Origin: Chryseobacterium aquaeductus
GTDB taxonomy: Bacteria; Bacteroidota; Bacteroidia; Flavobacteriales; Weeksellaceae
Direction of reading: 5' to 3'
Length of the DNA: 64,000 nt
Assembly: GCF_905175375.1 (NCBI RefSeq)
Contig: NZ_CAJIMS010000001.1
Span: forward strand, 1,116,001-1,180,000
Shown here piece after piece: positions 18,765-27,425 of the stretch. How positions within the stretch are numbered: position 1 is the stretch's first letter; each line of letters opens with the position of its first letter. A program made the position numbers and the translations under genes. The notes under the pieces were generated by a model that was given only the letters and a program-made list of their open reading frames with translations, made no database searches and was not told the origin of the DNA.

Positions 18765-20357
18765 TTAATCTATGATCTGAACTTTAACGTTTTTATTCCA
18801 TTTGAAATTTTTGACATTATTTTTCAGCTGATTACAATTATTTAGGTCGATACAATATATAGAAACCTCTTCTCCATACACGGTAATTTTATTGCTAATT
18901 TTTAAAACAGCCACTTTTTCCCAGGTTTTTGGGACATGACCGTCAAACCAATCTTCATATACTACTGCTAACTCATAATGATGATCTGCAATAAAATTCC
19001 CGACAAAATCTTCAAAACTGCTGTCAAAGCGCTTTTTATCTTTTGTAAAAGGAATCATCTCAGCAGATCCTAAACCTACAATATCAAATAATTGAATATC
19101 CGTATAATACGTTATCGCTCCGATATCATTCGCAACAACTTTAGACTTATTATAATAGGTATTAAGAAATTTTGCAGATTGCACTTGCTGTTCGTAGATA
19201 TTTTTCCCACCATTATCTAACACCAGATGTGCTATCCAAAATTTGTATATCAGTAAAGCAAAGTTTGCTAAAACCAAGAAGCTCATCAATTTTTGATGTT
19301 TAATATATCCTCTGAAATTTTCAAAAACGGACTTTAATTTAGGAATAAGAGCCATACTGAATCCTACCAAAATATAAGCTTCGTATCTGAATCCGCTTTT
19401 CAAATCTGCAAATAATGCATGGCAAATCATAAGCATAGAGAAAGCAATCAGAAGAAAATTATTCTTTACAACTTCTGTTGGTTTTTGGTTTTTAAAATCT
19501 CTATAAATAAGGATTGTACACATGGCTAATGGGAAAATTCCCACTTTATAAAAACTGATATTGAGTAGAAGATTATTCAATACAATATCTTTTATCTGAA
19601 TCATTAAATTAGAATCAAAATCCAATCTGGTTCCTTTCACAATCAAAGAGTTTGGAAAAAAATAACCGCTTTCCTGAAAATTGAACCAACAAAATATCAT
19701 GACCGGAACAAACCCGACAAGTATAACCATTAATGCTGTTTTCCATTTTTTAATTAAAATAAAACAGATAGCAAGCGATACAAAGTAAAACATGTTTTCG
19801 AACCGAACGAGTCCCATCAAGACAATCGTAACGTAAAAACCGTAAACTGCTAATCTGCTCCTTTTGATTTTTAGCAAACAATAAACATTGATCACAATAA
19901 GCAAAACGTGCAACAAATGCTCCATGCCGGACATCATCTGCAAATGTAAAACAGCAAAAAATACCGTAAACAAAATTGCAAAAACTACATTTCTAACATT
20001 TTGGAAAAATTCAGAATAATATCGGTTGAGAAAGTAAAAAACACCAACACCAAAAACAATATTCAGATACAAAGGAAACTGGTCATTATTCCCGAGAAAT
20101 TCAATAGTCAAACTAAGCAAATAAGTAAAAAGCGGAGATGATGATGATGATGAAAACTCATGAGAAGTCACTCCCCAAACATTATGCAAGGCAAAATTTT
20201 TCGCCATTGCCAAATGAATATAAGCATCATCCAAGACGTAGGTGTAATGAAAATCTGTCTTGTAGAGAACATTGATGTAGTACCCGAAACACAACACAAA
20301 GAAAATCGAAACAGAAATCAAAAAGCTTTTTGAAATGACTTTATTTTCTGAAATCAT
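18765..20357 (-). CDS. Multi-pass membrane protein, GT-C glycosyltransferase-like
   Basis: The 530-residue product has roughly ten hydrophobic segments (e.g. FLISVSIFFVLCFGYYINVL near the start). Between the first two lies LDDAYIHLAMAKNFALHNVW followed by SSSSSSPLFTYLLSL. The DDAYI..AKN...G arrangement in the first external loop resembles GT-C type, lipid-phosphate-sugar-dependent glycosyltransferases. A soluble C-terminal part (about residues 395-530) is periplasmic if the N-terminus is inside. Sugar and acceptor cannot be inferred. A -7-like TATCTTTG lies at 20387-20380. Confidence 0.75.
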   Translation of the reverse strand: MISENKVISKSFLISVSIFFVLCFGYYINVLYKTDFHYTYVLDDAYIHLAMAKNFALHNVWGVTSHEFSSSSSSPLFTYLLSLTIEFLGNNDQFPLYLNIVFGVGVFYFLNRYYSEFFQNVRNVVFAILFTVFFAVLHLQMMSGMEHLLHVLLIVINVYCLLKIKRSRLAVYGFYVTIVLMGLVRFENMFYFVSLAICFILIKKWKTALMVILVGFVPVMIFCWFNFQESGYFFPNSLIVKGTRLDFDSNLMIQIKDIVLNNLLLNISFYKVGIFPLAMCTILIYRDFKNQKPTEVVKNNFLLIAFSMLMICHALFADLKSGFRYEAYILVGFSMALIPKLKSVFENFRGYIKHQKLMSFLVLANFALLIYKFWIAHLVLDNGGKNIYEQQVQSAKFLNTYYNKSKVVANDIGAITYYTDIQLFDIVGLGSAEMIPFTKDKKRFDSSFEDFVGNFIADHHYELAVVYEDWFDGHVPKTWEKVAVLKISNKITVYGEEVSIYCIDLNNCNQLKNNVKNFKWNKNVKVQIID

Positions 20358-20460
20358 ACTTAATCTATTTTAAGAATCCCAAAGATAAGTATCATCAATC
20401 ATGCAAACATCATTTCGGCACAATATTTCCTGCCTGTACCTACTATAAAAAATAAACTTT

Positions 20461-20937
20461 ATGAAAAATGCAAACATTATCGGTTTGAAAGAAACCGACT
20501 GCCAAACGATATCAGAAAAACTCAACATACTTTTAGCAAACTATTCAGTATTTTACCAAAACACAAGAGGTTCACACTGGAATATCAAAGGTGAACAATT
20601 TTTCACTCTTCATCCGAAATTTGAAGAATTATACAACAGTTTGGTTTTAAAAATTGATGAAATCGCAGAAAGAATTTTAACTTTAGGTGCAACCCCGGCA
20701 CATAATTACTCAGATTACCTTCAGGTTTCCACAATTAAGGAAAGTAAAGAAGTGAGTGATGGAAATAAAAGTGTTGAAATCATTTTGAATTCTTTTAAAG
20801 TTGTGATCGATTTACAAAGAGAGCTTTTAGAAATCACTGACGCAGCAGGTGATGAAGGAACCAACTCACAAATGAGCGACTATATCACTGAGCAGGAAAA
20901 AGAAGTTTGGATGTATAATTCATACCTGGGAAAATAA
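20461..20937 (+). CDS. dps: Dps family ferritin-like DNA-protection protein
   Basis: Dps-like proteins form 12-subunit shells that oxidise and store iron and protect DNA. The 158-residue product has the intersubunit ferroxidase ligand region NTRGSHWNIKGEQFFTLHPK and KIDEIAERILTLG, plus EITDAAGDEGTNSQMSDYIT. The SHWN and DEIAERI motifs identify the family. The start at ATG 20461 has no good alternative. It is monocistronic, followed by a terminator. Confidence 0.92.
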   Translation: MKNANIIGLKETDCQTISEKLNILLANYSVFYQNTRGSHWNIKGEQFFTLHPKFEELYNSLVLKIDEIAERILTLGATPAHNYSDYLQVSTIKESKEVSDGNKSVEIILNSFKVVIDLQRELLEITDAAGDEGTNSQMSDYITEQEKEVWMYNSYLGK

Positions 20938-20961
20938 AACAAAAATCATTATTTTTATCGT

Positions 20962-20991
20962 AAAATCGCCCCTAAAAAGGCGATTTTTTTT
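20962..20991 (+). terminator. Terminator of dps
   Basis: AAAATCGCC (20962-20970) and GGCGATTTT (20979-20987) form a GC-rich stem followed by a T run, 25 nt after the dps stop. Confidence 0.85.
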
Positions 20992-21024
20992 ATTTATTTT
21001 ACTACATTTATTTAAAATTACAAT

Positions 21025-22203
21025 ATGTCCGAAATACGACTCAATTCTATACTCGACAACGATTTCTACAAGATTACAATGCAAAATGCAGTGGTGAAAC
21101 TTTTCCCCAGCCAAACCGTAAAATATGAATTTATTAATCGCGGAAAACATCATTTTCCGGAAGGTTTTGATGCTGCTCTCAAAACAATTGTAGATAAAAT
21201 GGCGGAGCTGAAACTTACAAAAGAGGAAAAGAAATTTTTGGCTAAAACTTGTCCGTACCTGAATTTACCTTATCTGGATTTTCTTGAAGGCTACCATTAT
21301 GACCCATCTGAAGTAGAGATCGTACAAACTGGAAATGATCTGAGCGTTACCGTTGAAGGACTTTGGTACAGAACAATTCTTTGGGAAGTTCCTTTGCTAT
21401 CATTAATCAGCGAACTGCATTACGAGATGAATCATTTGGAAAGAGATTCTAACGATGTGGTGATGAGCAAAACTTTGGAAAAAGCAGATTCGCTAAATAA
21501 GTTGGGAGTTAATTTTGCGGAATTTGGCACAAGAAGAAGACATTCCTACAAAGTTCAGAATTTGGTGATGGAAGCTTTAACTCAGAAAAAAGAATCAACA
21601 TTTATAGGAAGTTCCAATGTACATTTTGCGATGAAGTATAATGTAAAACCGATTGGAACCCATGCCCACGAATGGTTTATGTTTCACGGAGCAGAATTCG
21701 GTTTCAAAATGGCAAACGAATTGGCACTTGAGCATTGGGTAGATGTTTATCGCGGTGATCTGGGAGTTGCGCTTTCAGACACTTATACAACAGATGTTTT
21801 CTTTCAGCATTTTGATAAAAAATTTGCTAAACTTTTTGACGGTGTGCGTCACGATAGCGGAGATCCGTTTGAATTTGCCGATAAAACGATTGCACATTAT
21901 AAACGCAACGGAATCAACCCATTATTCAAATACATCATTTTTTCAGATAATTTAAATTTAGAAAAAGTAGAAGAAATTACCAATTATTGTAGAGGAAAAA
22001 TAGGTGTTTCTTTCGGAATTGGAACCAATCTCACCAATGATGTAGGTTTAAAACCAATGAATATGGTGATGAAATTGATCGGCGTTCAAGCTTTAAACAA
22101 AGAATGGATTCCCACGGTAAAATTATCAGACGAACATGGAAAATATACAGGCGATCCTAAAATGATCGAGTTGGCAAAAGAATTTTTGAGAATTAAAGAC
22201 TAA
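21025..22203 (+). CDS. pncB: Nicotinate phosphoribosyltransferase
   Basis: The enzyme makes nicotinate mononucleotide from nicotinate and PRPP in NAD salvage. The 392-residue product (MSEIRLNSILDNDFYKITMQ) has the family segments NDFYKITMQNAV, FGTRRRHSYKVQNLV, PIGTHAHEWFMFHGAE (with the His expected to be phosphorylated) and GVRHDSGDPFEFADK. Length matches the short bacterial form. The next gene starts 8 nt after the stop, so the two are probably co-transcribed. Confidence 0.95.
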   Translation: MSEIRLNSILDNDFYKITMQNAVVKLFPSQTVKYEFINRGKHHFPEGFDAALKTIVDKMAELKLTKEEKKFLAKTCPYLNLPYLDFLEGYHYDPSEVEIVQTGNDLSVTVEGLWYRTILWEVPLLSLISELHYEMNHLERDSNDVVMSKTLEKADSLNKLGVNFAEFGTRRRHSYKVQNLVMEALTQKKESTFIGSSNVHFAMKYNVKPIGTHAHEWFMFHGAEFGFKMANELALEHWVDVYRGDLGVALSDTYTTDVFFQHFDKKFAKLFDGVRHDSGDPFEFADKTIAHYKRNGINPLFKYIIFSDNLNLEKVEEITNYCRGKIGVSFGIGTNLTNDVGLKPMNMVMKLIGVQALNKEWIPTVKLSDEHGKYTGDPKMIELAKEFLRIKD

Positions 22204-22210
22204 ACATATA

Positions 22211-22747
22211 ATGATGAAAAAACTGATCTATCTAATTTTAATCTCATCCACTTTGACCTCTTGTTTTATCTATACAAAAGGAGAAAACGGAAAACCCGGA
22301 CAACCTGGTGATAACGGAGAAACTGCTCAGAACGGTATGATTGCCGAAAAGTCTTCAGGGTTTAATCAAAAACTGGCAGATTCTCTCGGAGCAGACAAGT
22401 ACGGTATGAAAGCCTATACCATCGTAATGCTTACAACTGGCACAGCGAAAATTGAAGATAAAACTAAAATGAACGAGCTGATGAGCGGTCACATGGAAAA
22501 CATCGGTAAACTCGCCAAAGAAGGCAAGATTGTCGTTGCCGGACCTTTTTCGGGAAAAAACCATCGAGAATACCGCGGAATGTTTATTTTCAATACAAAT
22601 TCTAAAGAAGAAGCAGAATCTTGGGTTAAAACTGATCCCGCTGTTGCAGCAGGAGTTTTTAGTTATGAAATTTTTCCTTGGTATGGTTCGGCTGCGATGC
22701 CGTTATATTTGAAGCATCATAAAGAAATTGCTAAAGAAAATCCATAA
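22211..22747 (+). CDS. YciI-like lipoprotein with a short collagen-like segment
   Basis: The 178-residue product is a lipoprotein (MMKKLIYLILISSTLTSCFI, lipobox LTSC). After the lipidation site comes a Gly-X-Y run GENGKPGQPGDNGET, then a YciI-like domain (about residues 65-160: YTIVMLTTGTA, HMENIGKLAKEGKIVVAGPF, SWVKTDPAVAAGVFSYEIFP). The conserved HxxxL..L...GK.V.AGP segment is typical of YciI proteins, which are small putative enzymes of uncertain reaction. Anchoring one to the envelope by a collagen-like linker is unusual. It lies 8 nt after pncB. Confidence 0.8.
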   Translation: MMKKLIYLILISSTLTSCFIYTKGENGKPGQPGDNGETAQNGMIAEKSSGFNQKLADSLGADKYGMKAYTIVMLTTGTAKIEDKTKMNELMSGHMENIGKLAKEGKIVVAGPFSGKNHREYRGMFIFNTNSKEEAESWVKTDPAVAAGVFSYEIFPWYGSAAMPLYLKHHKEIAKENP

Positions 22748-22809
22748 TTAAATTTAAATTTTTACAAAATCTGCATGGTTTTCTTATCTTTATTCTAAAC
22801 TAAAAAGAC

Positions 22810-23565
22810 ATGAAAACCATCGAAGAAGTTCTAAAAAAATTAGACGAAATTATTGCCTGGAGCAAAGCCAACCAAAGTCCTGTGGGATATTTTGCCTGTA
22901 CATACCGAATCATGACCGCTCAGGTCTTAAAAGGAATTCAGCAGAAAAAATTTGAAGACAATCCGAGAATGATATTGCTTGACCTCGCTTTTGCAAACCG
23001 ATATCTTGATGCGTGGCAAAGTTATAGTAAAAGAAAAAAATGTACAAACGCCTGGTATCTCGCATTTGAAGCCACAAAAAATAAAGATCTTCTGATTCTT
23101 CAGCATATTTTTCTGGGAATGAACGCTCATATCAATCTTGATTTGGGAATTTCCGCTGCTTCGGTGATGCCTTACCGTAAAATCAATCCACTGAAAAAAG
23201 ATTTCGAAACGATCAATTCAGTGATTGCGTCCATCAATCAAAACGTTCAGGATTCTTTAAACAAAATCTGTTATCCTGTAAATCTTATTGACAAACTTTC
23301 TAACGGAAAAGACAACGTGATTCTAGATTTTGCGATTTCAAAAGCAAGAGACACTTCGTGGGCAACTGCAGTTATTGCCTCGAATACACCGAATTTTTTA
23401 CGAGAATCTGTGATCAATATTGTGGATTATGCGGCCGCAAAAGTTGCTTCACAAATATTAAATCCCAAATTACTTTCTTCTCAATTGGCTAAAGAATTGA
23501 AAAAATGTGAAAGTAATGATGTGGTGAAGAATATTGAAATTCTAGAAAAAACAAAAACCATATAA
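22810..23565 (+). CDS. DUF5995-like protein
   Basis: The 251-residue product has no signal peptide, so it is probably cytoplasmic. The segments MKTIEEVLKKLDEIIAWSKA, PVGYFACTYRIMTAQVLKGI, ILLDLAFANRYLDAW and HIFLGMNAHINLDLGISAA match what I remember of DUF5995, a mostly helical family of unknown function. It lies alone between the YciI-like lipoprotein and rmuC. Family assignment is from recall, not search. Confidence 0.65.
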   Translation: MKTIEEVLKKLDEIIAWSKANQSPVGYFACTYRIMTAQVLKGIQQKKFEDNPRMILLDLAFANRYLDAWQSYSKRKKCTNAWYLAFEATKNKDLLILQHIFLGMNAHINLDLGISAASVMPYRKINPLKKDFETINSVIASINQNVQDSLNKICYPVNLIDKLSNGKDNVILDFAISKARDTSWATAVIASNTPNFLRESVINIVDYAAAKVASQILNPKLLSSQLAKELKKCESNDVVKNIEILEKTKTI

Positions 23566-23612
23566 TTACCGTAAGATTACTGTTAACCGTAAAAAAATAA
23601 TTCATTGTTTTG

Positions 23613-23620
23613 TAATTTTG
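23613..23620 (+). promoter_or_regulatory. -7 element of rmuC
   Basis: TAATTTTG ends only 4 nt before the rmuC ATG (23625), which predicts a leaderless or almost leaderless transcript. No well-spaced -33 motif was seen. Confidence 0.45.
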
Positions 23621-23624
23621 AAAA

Positions 23625-24971
23625 ATGGAAATCACTTATCTCATCATCGGCTGTTTTATAGGAGGAATTTTAGGTTCAGTTTTAATTTATTTTTATCTAA
23701 AATCTTCAATGATTTCAAGAAAATCCTTCGATGAGCTGAATCATTTACATATTAAAGCTAATGCAGATTTAGATAATTTAAATCTTAAAACCAAGGAATT
23801 AGAGGGAATTATTAAAAACAAAAAAGAAATCAATATCAATCAATCTGATTTATTGAATGATTTAAAAGAAGAATTTGCGAAAGTCTCTGCTGAAAACACT
23901 TTTTTGAAAGCTCAAAAAGAAGAAACAAAAAGAATTCAGGAAGAAGGGAAACTGCAATTTGAAAACTTAGCCAATAAAATTTTAGAGGAAAAAAGCGAGA
24001 AATTTACTTTAGCCAACAAGGTAAATTTAGATTCAATTTTAAAACCTTTAGGCGAAAATTTAGAGAATTTCAAGAAAAGAGTGAATGAAGTGTATGAAAA
24101 TGAAGCTCGTGAGAGGCATTCATTAAACAGTACAATTAAATTGATGCTTGAGCAAACTACAAAAGTCAGCCAGGAAGCCAACAATTTGGCAAATGCATTG
24201 AAGGGACAAACGAAAACTCAGGGAGATTGGGGAGAAATGATTTTGGAAAGAATTCTCGAAGATTCCGGACTCACAAAAGATCGTGAATATTTTAAGCAGC
24301 AAACCATTAAAAACGAAGACGGGGACAGTTTACGACCAGATTTTACTTTAAAACTTCCGGGAAATCAATTGGTCATCATAGATTCAAAAGTTTCTTTGAA
24401 TGCTTATGAAAAAATGAATTCTTCTGAATCTGTGGAAGAAAAAGCGCAACTCACAACGCTCCATATCGGCTCTATTAAAAGACATATTGACGATCTAAGC
24501 AGAAAAAGATACGATCACATCAGTGAATCTCTGGATTTTACGATTATGTTTATTCCTATTGAGCCTGCGTTTTTAATTGCAGTTCAAAACGATCAAAATC
24601 TATGGAATTACGCCTACTCAAGACACGTTATTTTGGTAAGTCCGACCAATCTTATTGCATTCTTAAAACTCATTTCCGATCTATGGAAACGAGACGATCT
24701 CAGCCAAAACGCCTTAAAAATCTCTGAAGCCGGAGCAAAACTGTATGATAAGTTGGTGGGTTTTGTAGATAATTTAGAAAAGGTAGGAAAAAATATTGAT
24801 CTTGCTCAAAAAACTTATCATGACTCATTCGCACAACTTTATACAGGAAGAGGAAACCTTATCAAACGAGCTGAAGACCTCAAGAACATGGGACTACAGA
24901 ATAAGATTAATAAATCTTTGCCACAGAGCTTAACTGAGACTGCAGAAAACCAAATTGATCTTTCCGAATAA
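23625..24971 (+). CDS. rmuC: DNA recombination protein RmuC
   Basis: RmuC limits recombination between inverted repeats and resembles a nuclease. The 448-residue product has an N-terminal membrane helix (LIIGCFIGGILGSVLIYFYL), a coiled coil at about residues 30-130, and a restriction-nuclease-like C-terminal domain: GDWGEMILERILEDSG, RPDFTLKLPGNQLVIIDSKV and LWNYAYSRHVILVSPTNLIA. The D...IDSK pattern agrees with the catalytic motif of the family. It precedes the methyltransferase gene by 33 nt. Confidence 0.93.
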   Translation: MEITYLIIGCFIGGILGSVLIYFYLKSSMISRKSFDELNHLHIKANADLDNLNLKTKELEGIIKNKKEININQSDLLNDLKEEFAKVSAENTFLKAQKEETKRIQEEGKLQFENLANKILEEKSEKFTLANKVNLDSILKPLGENLENFKKRVNEVYENEARERHSLNSTIKLMLEQTTKVSQEANNLANALKGQTKTQGDWGEMILERILEDSGLTKDREYFKQQTIKNEDGDSLRPDFTLKLPGNQLVIIDSKVSLNAYEKMNSSESVEEKAQLTTLHIGSIKRHIDDLSRKRYDHISESLDFTIMFIPIEPAFLIAVQNDQNLWNYAYSRHVILVSPTNLIAFLKLISDLWKRDDLSQNALKISEAGAKLYDKLVGFVDNLEKVGKNIDLAQKTYHDSFAQLYTGRGNLIKRAEDLKNMGLQNKINKSLPQSLTETAENQIDLSE

Positions 24972-24992
24972 AACTTTCTGCCAAATTTTGCA

Positions 24993-25000
24993 TAATTTTG
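24993..25000 (+). promoter_or_regulatory. -7 element of the SPOUT methyltransferase gene
   Basis: TAATTTTG ends 4 nt before the ATG at 25005, the same spacing as at rmuC, and so predicts a leaderless mRNA. No clear -33 motif is present. Confidence 0.45.
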
Positions 25001-25004
25001 CGAA

Positions 25005-25772
25005 ATGCTAATCGAAAGTTTTCAGAACGAAAAAATAAAGAATATTACCAAGCTTTTAACCGACAACAGATTTAGAAAAAAATCTGGTGTTTTTGTCGTT
25101 GAAGGACAACAGGAAAATGAAAGAGCTCAGAAACACAACTTTGAAGCAACCGAATTTTTCATTTGTGAAAGTATATTTAAAGGTGAAAATCCTGAACAGA
25201 AAATTCACTTTGTTTCTGAAAAAGTTTACGAAAAAATAGCATACAGAGGAAGTTCTGAAGGAATTATAGGAATTTATAAAGCGAAAGAAACTCATTTAGA
25301 TTCATTTTTACCTAAAGAAAATTCCACGATAATTATTGTGGAAGGTGTTGAAAAACCCGGAAATCTGGGAGCAATTTTGAGAAGTTGTGAAGCTTTTGGA
25401 ATTGATGCTTTGATTATTGCCAATGCAAAAACAGATTTTTACAATCCGAATGTGATCCGTTCCAGCGTCGGTTGTCTTTTCGGAATGAAAGTTTTTCAGG
25501 CAGATAACGAGGAAACATCAGAATTTTTGAATAAAAATAATTTCAACATCTATACAACCATTATGGATGAAAATTCTGAAGATTTACATACAAGAGATTT
25601 TACTAAAAAATCAGCCGTTTTGTTTGGAACCGAGCATTCGGGATTAAGTGAATTTTGGCAAGGAAAGGGGAAAAATACTTTAATTCCTATGATAGGAAGT
25701 ATTGATTCACTTAACTTGAGCAATGCTGTAGCAATTACGTGCTATGAAGCATTGAGGCAAAACAAGATTTAA
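25005..25772 (+). CDS. SPOUT-family RNA 2'-O-methyltransferase (TrmH/SpoU)
   Basis: SpoU enzymes methylate ribose in rRNA or tRNA using S-adenosylmethionine. The 255-residue product has an L30e-like N-terminal substrate-binding domain (KKSGVFVVEGQQENERAQKH) and the three knot motifs: VEGVEKPGNLGAILRSCEAF (about residues 110-129), LFGTEHSGLSEFW and IPMIGSIDSLNLSNAVAITC. The target base is unknown, so no gene symbol is given. It starts 33 nt after rmuC and ends at a terminator shared with the convergent lipoprotein gene. Confidence 0.93.
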   Translation: MLIESFQNEKIKNITKLLTDNRFRKKSGVFVVEGQQENERAQKHNFEATEFFICESIFKGENPEQKIHFVSEKVYEKIAYRGSSEGIIGIYKAKETHLDSFLPKENSTIIIVEGVEKPGNLGAILRSCEAFGIDALIIANAKTDFYNPNVIRSSVGCLFGMKVFQADNEETSEFLNKNNFNIYTTIMDENSEDLHTRDFTKKSAVLFGTEHSGLSEFWQGKGKNTLIPMIGSIDSLNLSNAVAITCYEALRQNKI

Positions 25773-25789
25773 CAAAATCATACGACATA

Positions 25790-25826
25790 AAAAGAACCGC
25801 TTCGCTGGGCGAAACGGTTCTTTTAT
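25790..25826. terminator. Bidirectional terminator
   Basis: AAAAGAACCG (25790-25799) and CGGTTCTTTT (25815-25824), with an inner TTCG/CGAA pairing, flanked by an A run and a T run. It separates the plus-strand methyltransferase gene from the convergent minus-strand lipoprotein gene. Confidence 0.88.
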
Positions 25827-25842
25827 TTTTAGCAGTGGCTAA

Positions 25843-26070
25843 TTATTTAGCAACTTTAGCTGAATCAGACTTAGCTTCAACGCTGTCTACTTTCATTTCT
25901 CCTGCAGCTTTTGTAGAATCTACAGCAACATTAGTAGCAGAATCAATTGCGTTTTGAGCTGAATCAGCGTTAGTTTCGATTGAATCGTTAGTTGAAGTAG
26001 TAGCTTCACCTTTTTTACAAGCAACTAAAGAGATTGCAGCGATAGCAGCTACGAATAATGACTTTTTCAT
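25843..26070 (-). CDS. Small low-complexity lipoprotein
   Basis: The 75-residue product has signal peptide and lipobox MKKSLFVAAIAAISLVACKK (LVAC). The remaining 55 residues are rich in Ser, Asp, Ala, Thr and Val with repeated DS and A-DSA motifs (e.g. ETNADSAQNAIDSATNVAVD), probably disordered. Small lipoproteins of this kind are common in Chryseobacterium and have no known role. It diverges from the operon beginning at 26253. Confidence 0.8.
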   Translation of the reverse strand: MKKSLFVAAIAAISLVACKKGEATTSTNDSIETNADSAQNAIDSATNVAVDSTKAAGEMKVDSVEAKSDSAKVAK

Positions 26071-26160
26071 AATAAATTAAATTTAATTTGTTAATATTGT
26101 TTTTAAATCTTTTTCTCTGTTCGGATATTTGAACAGGACAAAGGTATAGCAGATTCAAAA

Positions 26161-26192
26161 TTTGTTTATGAAAAATAATTGTAATACCTTTG
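26161..26192 (+). promoter_or_regulatory. Promoter of the 26253-27999 operon
   Basis: TTTG (26161-26164), 20 nt, then TACCTTTG (26185-26192). The predicted start lies within the palindrome that follows. Confidence 0.65.
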
Positions 26193-26207
26193 TAAAACAG
26201 TTTTACA
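26191..26207. promoter_or_regulatory. Palindromic operator-like site at the transcription start
   Basis: TGTAAAACAGTTTTACA is a 17-bp perfect palindrome with one central base. It overlaps the end of the -7 element (26185-26192) and the predicted transcription start. This is the place for a repressor operator, though the regulator is unknown. Confidence 0.5.
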
Positions 26208-26252
26208 AATAAATAATACTGAAAATCAATACATTAATACTTTATTAAAAAA

Positions 26253-27425
26253 TTGACCGATCTAGATTTACTACACTTTGAGCAGCTTAAAAAGGACGTA
26301 CAGGCTCAATATCTGAAAGAACACTCTCCTTCGTTTGATGAAATATCAAAATGGAAGGGTATCGATATTATATATTTTCAAGAAGATCTGAGAAAAAGAG
26401 CTAAAGGCAACATCAGCGAAAAATCTTTTTACACCTACTTTAAGAATTCTCCTGTAACCAAGTTACCTCGTATTGATATGCTCACTTTATTGAGTGTTTA
26501 TGCAGGTTATACCTCTTGGTTTGATTTTAAAAAACAGCACCTTTTCGCAGGAGAATTGCTCCAGGATGAGAAAGATTTTGATGAAGAAGATCGCAAAGAA
26601 TTGGAAAAAACAGTTTCTAGCGAAGTAAATTTGCCAAAGGAAGACTATCAGTCTCCAATTTTGGAATTTAAAGCCTCAGAAAATATCGATTTACAAAAAA
26701 ACACAACTGATAGTCAAATCGTTGAACAAAAATCACCAAATGCTAATTCTTTACAAGAAAGCAATACAAAACCACTAAAAAAGAATTATCAAAAAACAGC
26801 TTGGATAGCCGCATCTTCCGTTTTTGTGGTTTTATTGGGACTTTTGGGTTTTAAAGATGAAATTTTTCAGAAAACGTATGTTTACTGTTTTAAAGATGCC
26901 GACAGGAATTTGAATGTACAGAGCACAATTGAAATTAAAGTTATTAAACAAAATGAATCTCCAGTATACTATCTTATAAAGGCTGGTGAGTGCTTTCGAT
27001 ATCCCACTAAGGACAAAACCCTGAAAATGCAGATCAGTTCTGCTGTTTACGAAAACTTAGAAGTCAATAGAAATCTGGAAAACGCTCAGGAAGAAGAAAT
27101 TATACAGCTAAAGCCGGACGACTATAAAATGGCGGTTTACTTTTTTTCTGTGAAAGATATTAAAGGAGGCAGTGAGGAAGAGCAGATCAATCTTATCAAA
27201 CAGAAAAGAAATCAGCTTGAAAACCTTATCAGTAACTCTGCAGTAATCACACAAGTCTATGACAGTGATATTTACGGCATCGAGACTTTAGATAAACAAA
27301 AATACATTACCTTAGTAACGACACCTACCACTTCGTTAAAAAACCTGAAGGTTATCGAAATGAAAAAAGATAAAGGAAAAATAGTTTCCATTAAATTTAA
27401 AATATCCAATAATGAAAACAATTAG
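26253..27425 (+). CDS. Single-pass membrane protein with conserved N-terminal domain
   Basis: I do not recognise a named family. The 390-residue product starts at TTG 26253; no in-frame ATG lies upstream before the stop at 26235. The N-terminal domain (residues about 1-105) contains EISKWKGIDIIYFQEDLRKR, NISEKSFYTYFKN and RIDMLTLLSVYAGYTSWFDF, which suggests a helical, perhaps DNA-binding or interaction module. A Glu/Ser/Lys-rich linker leads to one membrane segment (about 179-199, ASSVFVVLLGLLGF) and a C-terminal beta-rich domain of about 185 residues, probably periplasmic. The gene overlaps the next by 14 nt. Confidence 0.8.
   Translation: MTDLDLLHFEQLKKDVQAQYLKEHSPSFDEISKWKGIDIIYFQEDLRKRAKGNISEKSFYTYFKNSPVTKLPRIDMLTLLSVYAGYTSWFDFKKQHLFAGELLQDEKDFDEEDRKELEKTVSSEVNLPKEDYQSPILEFKASENIDLQKNTTDSQIVEQKSPNANSLQESNTKPLKKNYQKTAWIAASSVFVVLLGLLGFKDEIFQKTYVYCFKDADRNLNVQSTIEIKVIKQNESPVYYLIKAGECFRYPTKDKTLKMQISSAVYENLEVNRNLENAQEEEIIQLKPDDYKMAVYFFSVKDIKGGSEEEQINLIKQKRNQLENLISNSAVITQVYDSDIYGIETLDKQKYITLVTTPTTSLKNLKVIEMKKDKGKIVSIKFKISNNENN

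Noticed and set aside
18581..18775. 64-codon plus-strand frame in the rpsL upstream gap
   Set aside because: AT-rich and lies over the str-operon promoter; no recognisable protein features.
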